The notes under the pieces: generated by a model
The model's input: the letters and a program-made list of their open reading frames with translations, nothing else
The model's database searches: none
Told to the model about the DNA's origin: nothing
NCBI GenBank assembly: GCA_030141605.1
Contig: JAQGDQ010000203.1
Location: 193,001-253,000, forward strand
Source: Tubiluchus corallicola
Taxonomy: Eukaryota; Priapulida; Priapulimorpha; Priapulimorphida; Tubiluchidae
Direction of reading: 5' to 3'
DNA: 60,000 bases
Made by a program: the position numbers and the translations under genes
Part shown: in pieces, positions 49,752 through 60,000 of the stretch
Layout: every line of letters starts with the position of its first letter
Position numbering within the stretch: position 1 is the stretch's first letter

Positions 49752-52700
49752 GTTCTTTATTCACTTCTACGAACATAGTGCTAACTGAGAACGGGTTTGT
49801 GCATGTCTAGAATTATTATATGCCTGTTTTACCAATGATGCTACCACTGATACTTCCATGCTTAAACACACACTTGAGTGTCCTGCCCTATCTCGCCTTC
49901 ATTTGTAAAGTTCATTTGCAATATACAAGTGCAATGAATTGTTGTTGTTGCAATAAACACAATTACATATTTTGGTGCTGTCATTAAACAATTTGAAACC
50001 TTGTATTCACTTTTATCTCAGACTTTCAGCCTCTCTGCCTTCTATGTGCCAAACACTTTAATTAATTAGATTTTATTCAAGCTTTATTAAAACAAATGAG
50101 GCAATGAGCAGTCAATGGCTTTAAAGCTGAAGTTCACCTGCATAAAGCATTTTAATTTACCTTTATTAACAATATTACATATAAGCAGATATATTTAATA
50201 GATAACAGTTTTTGAGTTATCAGTCTAATAATCTGTCTGCATGACTAATAGACCTATACAATATTAGTGCTTTATATTTGTGTGATTGATATTTGTAATT
50301 GTTGTTCAGATGAGTAATAATCATTTTAATGATTTTATTAGCTGGGAAATTTTCTAACAAATGTTGTGGTCATTTACAGTTGGTATATTCTATTGTAATT
50401 GTTCATTTTATTATGATAATTGATATATTATACAACAGTCATATTTTTCAAATCCAACCACTCTGCTTACTAAAATAATAATATTGTAAATTTTCAGTTT
50501 TTTTAAATATATTTTGGTGTTTTCCTGTATCGTGTTAATAAGAACATAAAGACAAAAATTAATTACTGCTTCCAATTAACATGGAACATAGAACATTTAT
50601 TGTCTCCAACGTTTGTCCACTATAACAACAGCGTTTTCAGTAAGTGTTGCTTAAATATTAGGTAATTGCAATCATGTAGCAGGCAGGGAGGGACCAAAGG
50701 GTCATCTAGTCATATTGATAGGTTTGACAAAATTAAAAATAAATTTATTATTGCTTCAATTACAACCACCTATATAAGTTAACTCGTTGATTAACTAAGT
50801 AGCCTAATTACAGTTTTCAAGTTGTAAATCTTTTTGCAGTTTGCTGACTGATACAAATTAGGATTAAGAATTACTTGAAAGTTTTTCGACATCCTTGCAG
50901 CATAAAAAATATTCACTCAGTCCTTAAATAAAGCCTACTGTAAGTGTACATAATTATATACACTTAGTCCTTGGTTTTTCAAGTAGTTAGAGTGCCGTAA
51001 AAAAGGGCAATATATTTTTTATTTTTATAAAATTAATTATTTTGTGATCGTTGCACATGTATTTTAGCCATACAAAATAATCTTTTTGCAGCGGGTAGAG
51101 GACACAAGACTACTGTGATTTCCATGAAAAGCAAAATACTTTTCGTTTTCTCCAAGAGGTGGCACGACAAGAAAAACTTTGATCATGTTCACTTGTTTCA
51201 TTAACAGGTAGCCAGTTAGCCACTAGCCAGGTAAGGAAAGTTCGTAAGCAGTACGGAATCGGTTGCGTTTGTCGAAGATTTCGGAATTTCTGTGTAAGTG
51301 TATTGTATTTTCAAGGAATTCAGAATTATAATATTTGTGACAGATCATTACTAACGACGATCAAATCTCCAAAGAATTGATAATTGTCTGATTTGGGTTA
51401 CACACCAAATGGTATTTGGGCTAAGTGGTTGGAGAAAGTTCAGCGTGATCCGGCACTGTCAGAATTTGATAAGTACTGTATGCTAATATCATCTTATTGT
51501 TTTTACTTATAATAAGTTATCATAAATTGTATTAAATGCTGATAACAATCTGATAATTAGGCTTATGCTGTTTTATTGACTGAAATCCTGCTTAGAATGT
51601 GCACATGAGTGTCACTGTGTGATGGATATTTTTTGACTACTGCCTCTTCAGTACTTGCTATAAATTTGTTATTTTTGTGCGCCTTCTGCGCTCTTCTCCA
51701 AGACTAGTGTATTAAATTTTCGTGGTATTATCTTCAAGTTTGGGAAAACACTGCTGGATTTAGCTGAAAAGATGCCTTGGGCTATTCAACTAATTGAAGA
51801 GGGCCCCACCAGCCGTATTCAACCTCGTTTCCCTGACTCTGAAAACAAGTAAAGGTTCAAACAAAAATTAAGCTGAGGGTAATGATAGATGTTTAGTAAA
51901 ATAACACAATTCACAGTTCTTTCTAACAGAGTTCCTCCTCAAAAGAGTACAAGATGGTATTGCTAAATGCTGTAGTGAATGCATGAATGCCAAACGAAAC
52001 ACTTTGTTTTGCAAAAACTGAACTTTGCGAATATTTTAAAGCAGAAATTAGCGGAAATTAAAAAAATGAAATTATAAGTTTACTTTTATATTCTTTGAAG
52101 CCCTTGAACTTGCAAATTTTATTCCTGGGAAGTGTTACTAAAGATGATAATGACTACGTGACAGTGACAGTGTGACACTTTTAGATTCTATTTTAAGTTT
52201 GTCATTATGTGCAGTTTGAAGAAAATTGAGAAATTTCTTACTTGGTAAACAGTCTTCAGGTGATACGTATCAGCCATAATGATCACCTTCTGATGAGTAT
52301 TCAAAATATATGTCAGAATGAGAACTACCTACTGTCAGGTTAAAATATTCAAATTTTTCACATCAGTTAAAATTAACCTTCACTGGTTAACTTGTGGGTG
52401 GGGTATTAGAAACAAGAAAGCATCCTTAGATTCCTGATTCATAGAAAGTAAAGAAAGGTGATTTCTGAAGGAAGATTCTTTTAGAGGTTGGTACATTATA
52501 ACAACATGTGTAGGGCAGACTTATGAGAGTGTCAAAAATATTATACACAGACTTTGAGGCCTTAGCCTTCAGCCAGTCTAGCTTGTAGGTGAATTTACCC
52601 CTAGACGAAAACCTCAAACTGCTCGGTTAGCTGAAGAACTTAGGCCTCGTTTAAATGCAAGAAATAGTTTTATTATGTGTTACTGGATAAAGACTTGAAA

Positions 52701-55600
52701 GGGGTTATGACATGTGGCGACTTCAGTAATGAATGTTATATTAATTATAAAAAAACAGAATCTTGATGTATGAACAGAATTGAAAGATGTTTATGAAATT
52801 TTAGCAAGATCTAGAAAGTTTTATTAAATTGTAAGGGCTTTTTATAGTTATTAAGTAATTTGCAGCTAATAAATTTGTGTCTAACAGTGGTAATTTTTGT
52901 TAGGAGTTGGACATACCAATCAGTAAAGCCAGTTTCTTGAAAAGTAATAGACATACTAACATAGCCACTCGCTTCTAAAACTATATATTATGTGTAAAGC
53001 TTCAATAGATATTATCACACCACTTTCAATTTCGGCTCTCTAAATGTACTTGGAGATAAAATTTTTTATCTCTACCACGCGCTACCAAAATCTCAGCTTT
53101 TGCCAAAAAAAAAAACAAACACTGCTGTGCCAAGTAGATACTGTAACTGTGGCTGAAAAGTTTTTGATTAAATTTCTGATTAAAAAATAGGCACCCAGCT
53201 TGTGAAGCAATACGTATGCGTATATATATATATATTGTAACAAATTTTGTGTATATATACTGCTGTTGCTATTGCCGCTGCTGCCACCACTACTATTAGC
53301 ATGACAACGTATGTATTACACATACAGTATGTATGCAATATATCTTTGAGTTGTGAAGATTTCACAAATTTATTTGTTTTCATTTGAAATTAACCAAAGT
53401 TCTCAAGAGGTCTTTATTAATTTTATCATTAAGTTTTTTGGAGAAAACCTGGGATGAAAACATGACAAAAACGATGAATTTAAATAAATTGAAAAAATGA
53501 CTAATACCTTTCTGCTGGTTGATTGGCATTGTATTACTTGCTTCTTATTTTGATCATTCTACTTGGTTTGTTGGTAATCATTTGAGGTCTGTCATATTCT
53601 AATAATAATTCTACCATCATACTGTTTAGGATGCTTTCTTGTGTACTTGATGAAACTGATAAGAATTTCCACAGGTGTTTAACTAGATGATTGATTTACA
53701 CATAACAACAGCTTTGAGCCAAATTACAAAATTACCTTGTGAATAGTGGGTTTGGAAACATCTCCATGTCTATTAGGTTTTGCTATTTATGTCAGTTGTA
53801 GAATAGCTCTGCGTATCACTGGCTAGCCAAAAGGACTGTTGCTTCCTGGGTCGAAATGAAGTATTGCTTGTGAGTACCATTTATGTTAGTAAGAATTTGT
53901 TGTCTGAAACAGCATCCACAGCAGTCGCAGATCTATTCAATAACCTGCCTCGACATTGCACAATTTGATTGATAAGCACTTAGCAAGTATGAAGTACACA
54001 CTTTTTGATTGTATTTTTTCTTTTTTGTCTTAAAATTGAATGTATTTTAAGTGAGTTCAAACTGGTAATGGTCTAATATACTGTTTGCTCTATAAAAACA
54101 CATCTATAGCCACAATGTTTACTCATATTGTGTATGAAAAAACTATATGTGCAAACCCAAAATTATTCACCGAGCTTTCAGTTTTCATTATTCTGCTTAG
54201 TGATAGTGAAATTCTAGTGGATTCTCTATATTCCTTTTAGACTTTCAATTCCCTTATGAGGGATATTAAATGAGGGTGTTAAACCGTAAGATTTGTTTCA
54301 TAATTTATTGCATGATTAAACAAAGCTTGATTGTTGTTTTTCTTCATTATTAGCAATAGATAATACAAAACTCGGTTAAGAGTTAATCTGGATTTAGTGC
54401 TCAATCGCTCGTAATAAATGTTATATTTATTGTCAGATGTGATCAAAAGTTGGTAATATAATTTTCAACTGTAGCTCAGGTTGCTAAGCCTTTCTTACAT
54501 TTCCTAGTTGTGTAGCTATATAACCTAGTTTCGTTGTTGTCCGGTCATTGATTTTTTATATACAAGCATCAATAAAACTAACCTAGTCTGATCACTATCG
54601 ATGTATCAATTATGGCCGTTCATAAATGCTGTAAAGGGCAATATCCTTTGTGCACGGGAGACATGATTGGGGGGTAATTACGCTCGTAGAAACAGCTGAC
54701 ATGGTGTTAGTGATCCCATAATTACCCGTTTGCATTCTTCACTGGGTAAAACATTGATAAGTTTAGGTGAACCTTGTTATTTTCGCCTTCCAATCTTAAG
54801 CTTGGACAAGCGGCGACATTTTGCAAAAAGTCTAAATTTGTTGTGTTAGAAGGCCATCAAAAACAAGAAATTTTGATGATCATATCTATATCTGCGCGTG
54901 AGATAGATTTCAGAATTTTGTTGTTTACTTACAAAGATTTCAAGTCCTCCTACAGTTACTTGTACAGTAGTTTGCGCTATATTGTGTTCATGTTACCGTT
55001 AATTTTGATTAACATTGGTTAAGTACTAAGTACAGATTTACCAAAACGCAGATGAGTGTCTCGGGGAGAGAGAAAAGATAGGTAATGAGCATGATAAAGG
55101 TGGGAGGGAGAGAGTGGGGACGGGTGATTTTGTAAAAATGTGCAGTTATTTCGTCGTAGTAGTTCAATGTCTAATTGTTTTAATTAATTAAGGATCTTTC
55201 GTGTTTTTCTTCAGACGTTTTTCACATAAAATACAGTCCTTTATTAATCCTAGTACTAACCTTGTTGTTTCGGGCAGTTTATGTAAAAAATGGACATCTA
55301 GCTGGAGGCTTTGTTAATTATTTTCTCTTTTGTCTTGTTTATTCTGACAGTTAGTTTATAATTATTAGTCGCTTTTAACTGCTCTGTAATTAGTAATGTT
55401 GGGGATTGTATTTTAACTCAATATTGTTTACAAGTGGAGCTGTGTGTCCAATGCAAAACTGATGCGACTCATGTGGTACCTATCTGAGAGTACCACGACT
55501 TGCTGGAATTGGAGGTACTTTTGTTGGTTGGGTTGTTGAAACGTGCATTTCATTGCTTTTTTGGTCTAAGTTTCACGTTTTGCATACATCTGCTAAACTT
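49752..55600. other. Gene-free AT-rich region
   Basis: No ORF with recognisable similarity or splice-consistent exon chain was found on either strand. Contents are low-complexity AT sequence and a few candidate cis-motifs (see findings). Confidence 0.6.
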
Positions 55601-55665
55601 GTAAGTACCAAAAGTGTGATAGACTTTTTAATAGAGTAATGTTGGTGACTTTTAATGGTGTATCG

Positions 55666-55678
55666 AGGTCAAAGGTCA
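55666..55678. promoter_or_regulatory. Perfect DR1 nuclear-receptor site
   Basis: AGGTCAAAGGTCA is an exact direct repeat of AGGTCA with one spacer base, the consensus for RXR/HNF4/COUP-type receptors. A second near-perfect copy lies at 56229-56241 on the other strand. Confidence 0.5.
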
Positions 55679-56228
55679 TTTGTGAATTTAAAACTGTGGG
55701 GTATTAGGCCACCAAAAGTTGAGTAGCTTTAGTGCTACAGAGAAGACAGATTATACTGTATACTTTATGATCTTGAATAGCTTGTTTGAGTTAAGTCAGT
55801 TAAATGCCGAATGAACACAAATCAGACTTTTTCATCCACAGGATCAGCCAAAGCCACAGTACTAGGGTTAGGTCCGCTGTGTGGTGTGATTCAAGACCAT
55901 CTTGCTTTTGTGCGATATCTATCTATGAAAATACCTCGGCATTACCTTTCATTTGATGTATTACAAGCTACTATTCAACAGAATGTGTGAGCATTTTGTC
56001 TGTTTGGCTCCTCAATTTCACTCCTAGCGATGTTCTGTGTCAACCAATCTGGTCGCAGCTCATATTATTGAATCCATGGCATGATTGTCATTGAGGCCTT
56101 TCATTTGATACATTACGACCTACTGTTTTCCCGCACTCAGCCGTTCACTAGATTTCAACCTCCTAGCCACATAACCAAAAATTGTAAGAGGAGACCCAGC
56201 CTAAAGAGATTATAGGAAACCCACTGCG

Positions 56229-56241
56229 TGACCTTTGACCC
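56229..56241. promoter_or_regulatory. Near-perfect DR1 nuclear-receptor site (reverse orientation)
   Basis: TGACCTTTGACCC is the reverse complement of GGGTCAAAGGTCA, 12 of 13 bases of the DR1 consensus. Confidence 0.45.
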
Positions 56242-56348
56242 AGGTGACTGGTCATATACAGACATAAATCCCCCTGTCTGGCGATTGCGCTCTGAGAGCT
56301 TCGTGAGCCTTGCCCTCTATGTTTGCGAGTTATTAAAAGAAACACAAA

Positions 56349-56413
56349 GGCCGAAGAGTAAATAAGCAAAAAACGTGGTAGGCCGAAGAGTAGATAAGCA
56401 AAAAAACGGGGTA
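56349..56413. repeat. Two-copy tandem duplication of about 33 bp
   Basis: GGCCGAAGAGTAAATAAGC plus AAAAAACGTGGTA is repeated directly at 56381 with two substitutions and one extra A. Confidence 0.9.
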
Positions 56414-57589
56414 AGTCAACAAATTAAAGTACTTTAAGTAATGCATGATATCACAAGCTGAAGTGTTTCACCTGAGATTCCTGCAATATCCCTTTCATCA
56501 TGCCGTCTAACTAATTGCAGCTTTAATTATTAACATTGCAATGGGAAACTCATTAATTAGTAATCAAGGTTTGTTAACTGAACAACGCCTAATTGATGTG
56601 CAATTGCTAAACAATTGTTGTGTTGCTCACACCTACGAGGGTTATTAATTACGTGACAGGCTTTAGGTTGAGAGAGAGGCTATGTATCTAGCCCTGAGAA
56701 ACCATAATAGATTATTAGCTCAACGTTCGGCGCGAGGTAGGCTTTTATAGTGGTTATCTTTGATTAATATTTCTGGCTTAGTACTAGCGGTTTACTGTGT
56801 TTTCACTTCGCGTTGATTTATTTTCAGTGAATAAAATTCCAGACCATCCAGCTGATTAGTTATTGCCGGTTTTAATAATGTTTAAACCTTCTAATGACTA
56901 CCACATAAATTAAAACTTAAAGGAAAGCCAGAACTCATCTTAAACTATAGCTCAAAACAATCTACCCTATAATAATAATATTGAAAGGAAACATACTATT
57001 TCTTTCAATACTGATTTACGCAAAAGAATTATTACTACAGAAACGTAATTTCGCATTCGCGCTGTTAGTTCTTCGTTGTTACTGCTGTTACATGCATTTC
57101 GCAATTCGCTAATTACATCGGAAGAGCGCCTCTCAGTTCAAATGTGTTCAATTTTGACGTAGTGCAGACGTCCGAGAGCTACTGGCAAACTAGAAATTTG
57201 AATTTAAAACTTAAAATTTGCTGAGTTTTTGTGTATCACGCTGAATGTTGTACAGTAACACTGTACTTCAATTTTCGCTTTCGCAAACAGGTGCACCACG
57301 CTCGTGAAATGTTTTTGTGCTGTTGAAAATTATGTTCAGTTGTGATGTCATCACTAGTTAGGCTCGCTTGTCGTTAATTAGGTTATAGTCTATTATTTAA
57401 GTACCAGAAATACTTTGGTAGTGCTATAGGTCTTAAAATGTGTACTTTTACCGTACCTCAAAATGGGGTAGGATATATAAATTCACACAGTTTTTCTTTA
57501 AATGTAAACTTTTGTGGACCATTTGTGGTATTGGACTCTGGTTTTTTTATTTATCTATGCGTTTTCAAATCATGCAGTAATTTTTCTCA

Positions 57590-57876
57590 AATCGAGTTGT
57601 ACCGATTTTGAACTCATTGCCTGCATATGTTGATCGTAACTGCACAAAATATTAAGTTATTTAAAAGCCGCTTATATAAATTTAAATAAATAAAGTTACC
57701 TTACATAAATTCCTTGTCCTCAATAGACACATGCTAGCAGTTAATCTCTTTGTGTCTTTACCACACTCTTGTAAATATTTTATTTGTATGTTTTTCCAAC
57801 GTGTTTTATATATATTGTTTTTATTATAGACTGTATTTTACTATTGGGTGTGAATAAAATAAAATAAATAAATAAG
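57590..57876 (+). mobile_element. 5'-truncated LINE tail
   Basis: The sequence around 57607 reads as LNSLPAYVDRN, then a KLFKSRLYKFK-like stretch. This is the usual C-terminal end (WNSLP...FKSRL) of CR1/L2-like reverse-transcriptase polyproteins. It is followed by AT-rich 3' UTR and an AATAAA-type repeat tail (ATAAAATAAAATAAATAAAT at about 57853). Only the 3' end is present. Confidence 0.6.
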
Positions 57877-58890
57877 ATACCAAACGCAGAGGTCGGTTAG
57901 CTGTCTGTAGGTTCTGAGCTACGTCTCTTTATTTTGATACTTTCTAAATCTGTGTATTCAATATGCTTGCGGCTACAACGTTTTGCTACAAGTATGCATT
58001 CACCCGCTTTATGTTCTGCCGTTTCTACTCGTCCTTGTACGGAAACGGTTGTTCACATTGAAATAGAATCACCAAAGTTGTATATGAAATTAAGCTTCTC
58101 TTGTACATTAAAAACTGAAATTTTTCTACAGCACTATCTTCTTGTGACTTTGCATGATTTTCTGCGTTTTGGATCGACCTCTTTTACGATGTCCTTTGCA
58201 TTATTTGTAGGCGCGCTACGTCAGTAGAAGTTTGAGGAAAGTAGTTGAGAACCGTGATTATTTAGAATGTATAGTAACCACACATGTTACACTGACACAC
58301 AGCCGTAGTTCATTGTATTGTTTTCTCAGTAGCAGTTGCTCAAATTTTCATGTTAAACCAGGAGTCTCACCTGCATGGTTTTAGGAACGTAATGATCTTA
58401 AGTGTGTAAGATTTTCTTATTAATTGTAAATATTTACTTGAAATTTTATTTGTTTCTTCCTCTGAGTAGATGAGTGAATTGCAATAAATTTATTTAATTT
58501 ATTGTGTGTAGATGTTTGGTTTATAGGTCCTAGATATTTTAGTGTTTTGCCGTAACCGTAATATAGGCCGCTTAGCGGTGAAGGCCTACACTAACAGGTG
58601 TGAATTGTCGTTATTATAAACAAAGGATTCGCCACTGTCAACGAGACGTAAATATTGTCTTGTTTACCACATTGCTCACGTATCTACAAAGTACAAATAC
58701 TAGCGAAAGAGCGCTTGATTTGTTGTTTCTAATTTACCTGCGTCCTGCAGCAAAGACTGGCTCACAGGTTTGAGAATGTTTATTCAGATTATTTCCTTAG
58801 CTTATTGGCTGATATGTATTATCAAGCTCAAAATTGAATGGTATACATAATAAGCTTATAAATTTAATTGCAATCGTCCATTTATAATAA
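57877..58890. other. Gene-free region
   Basis: One open frame (about 57940-58227) has no recognised similarity or clear start; nothing else is supported. Confidence 0.5.
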
Positions 58891-59097
58891 TTAATAGGTT
58901 GCTTGATGAGTGAAACTCAATGGTAAATGAAAAGCAACAGACCTGCGCTTTTTTACTGTACAATCACCGTCTTCTTTTAAGTGAGAATTTCGCCAGTTTC
59001 CGCTTGATTTCTTCAGTTTTGTTTTCATCTTTAAGCCATTCGGTTTACTTTTGAACAAAATAAAGGGGTTAACCCTGCGTTTGTTTGCTTTTCCCAT
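58891..59097 (-). CDS. Doubtful first exon of a small basic protein
   Basis: A - strand frame starts with ATG in a good context (AACATGG) and encodes a Lys/Arg-rich N-terminus, MGKANKRRVNPFILFKSK, then KMKTKLKKSSGN. The pattern recalls the start of the small ribosome-biogenesis factor RBIS (C8orf59 family), but the match is weak and no second exon was found downstream on this strand. A donor could be at the GCGCAG/GTCTGT junction. It may be chance. Confidence 0.22.
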   Translation of the reverse strand: MGKANKRRVNPFILFKSKPNGLKMKTKLKKSSGNWRNSHLKEDGDCTVKKRRSVAFHLPLSFTHQATY

Positions 59098-60000
59098 GTT
59101 TACATTATTGTGCAGTGTTTACTTTTCGCTCATCTCATTACCGCTATCTCTGTAAAACTTTTTCAATTTTTCATATCGTCCGTACAGTCATTGTAACCAT
59201 GTGAAGTGAATTAAACTTGAACGTGTACAATGAAACTGAAAATTTCTGAACATTTGAACCGTCCCTTGAGTTTATTCTGTGCTGCTGTGAAGCATATTCT
59301 GTTGATGATGGCAGAAGGTGCCTAGAAACAACAAGATTTTTTTAAAAAAATTAAACATTGGCAATGGTTTATCCTGATACTTCATTAATCCGGCGTTACA
59401 TTTTTAATCCCGCCTGATTGTTTCATATTATGTTCTGTTCGAATAATTGCTCTTTGGAGAACTTGTGTCATATGGGGACAGTCGACTTGCTGTGTCAGCG
59501 TAAAACCGAAAGTAACAAAATATTTTCCATGAACCAATCATTTCAAACAAAAACAAGTTTTATGACTTATCACCAAAACGCCAACACATTTGTTAACGTG
59601 CTCACTTGGATGATTCCTTGCTCAGTCTGATCCAGTGTTTGTTCCTCTTAATCTTAGCAATTTGTAAGCATCCATTCTGCTAAAAATTCTAACTGAGGTT
59701 CGAACAAACTGAGGGGTAATCTCCGGTAATTTCAAGTCTGTAAGTTGTCGCAGCCGGTATATGTTGTTATAAAAATTGAATGATATTAGAGACAGGTTAA
59801 GAGAAAAGAATTCACGAGCTCTTCTAATACTTTGGTTCTCCTCAAGCATCAAAGAATTTTCTTTAGTTTTGAGCAAAAACTAAAACCATGGCCAATTTTA
59901 TCAATACTTTACATCGCATGCGTGAGCATTTTTGATAAGTTAGTGATTAGAAACCAGTGGCAGTTGTGCGCAGTTTTTGTATTCATTTACTCAAAGCATA
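59098..60000. other. Window end, nothing recognised
   Basis: AT-rich sequence with short open frames on both strands; no gene, repeat or RNA could be supported. Confidence 0.5.

Noticed and set aside
51664-51852. Open frame ending in PTSRIQPRFPDSENK with a plausible acceptor before it (CTCTTCTCCAAG)
   Set aside because: No start codon, no upstream exon with a matching donor and phase, and no recognised similarity.
57934-58227. 97-codon ORF
   Set aside because: Begins at a non-ATG codon and has no recognised domain or signal; probably chance.
1-60000. CRISPR arrays, operons, ribosome-binding sites, tRNA or rRNA genes
   Set aside because: None seen; the sequence is an animal nuclear genome with spliced genes. 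tRNA-like segments lack intact cloverleaf pairing and belong to SINEs.

Overview
The window is nuclear DNA of an animal. Genes are split into many short GT-AG exons, introns and spacers are AT-rich and full of microsatellites, and several transposon families are present. The three genes all have clear animal orthologues, but no coding feature fixes the phylum. A sponge, cnidarian or other invertebrate with a medium-sized, repeat-bearing genome is plausible; this is inference.

Layout. (1) 330-12064, + strand: the last 14 exons of a RAD54L2/ARIP4-type SNF2 helicase. Its 5' exons, including the Walker A exon, lie outside the window to the left. (2) 12065-16792: spacer between two convergent genes, holding an (AT)n tract and a TA-flanked inverted-repeat DNA transposon. 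(3) 16793-28171, - strand: a complete nine-exon arsenite methyltransferase (AS3MT, 403 aa). Its introns carry a hAT-type element with an 8-bp target duplication and an internal hairpin, a decayed LINE, a short telomere-like tract and a tRNA-derived SINE. (4) 28172-29597: divergent intergenic region with three diverged tandem copies of a tRNA-like SINE, then a short proximal promoter zone with a TCACGTGA E-box. (5) 29598-48395, + strand: a complete eleven-exon PP2C phosphatase of the PPM1H/J/M group (797 aa). Its first intron holds two decayed LINEs in opposite orientation. Later introns hold simple repeats, more SINE copies and a second TA-flanked transposon. The last exon encodes a long acidic tail with a 12-residue repeat. 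(6) 48396-60000: about 11.6 kb with no recognisable gene. It holds a probable hAT-like element, a LINE tail, candidate cis-regulatory motifs (two DR1 nuclear-receptor sites) and one doubtful first exon on the - strand near 59 kb.

The three genes have no obvious joint pathway: a chromatin remodeller and nuclear-receptor cofactor, an arsenic-detoxifying methyltransferase, and a Ser/Thr phosphatase. AS3MT and the phosphatase are head to head about 1.4 kb apart, so they could share a promoter region; RAD54L2 and AS3MT are tail to tail. Exon boundaries were set by hand from GT-AG signals, reading-frame continuity and remembered family alignment. Phases close exactly in all three genes (5337, 1212 and 2394 coding nt, each divisible by three). 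No convincing undescribed multi-gene system is present. The most distinctive items are the lineage-specific extensions of the helicase and the phosphatase, the SINE families, and the paired nuclear-receptor sites in the gene desert.
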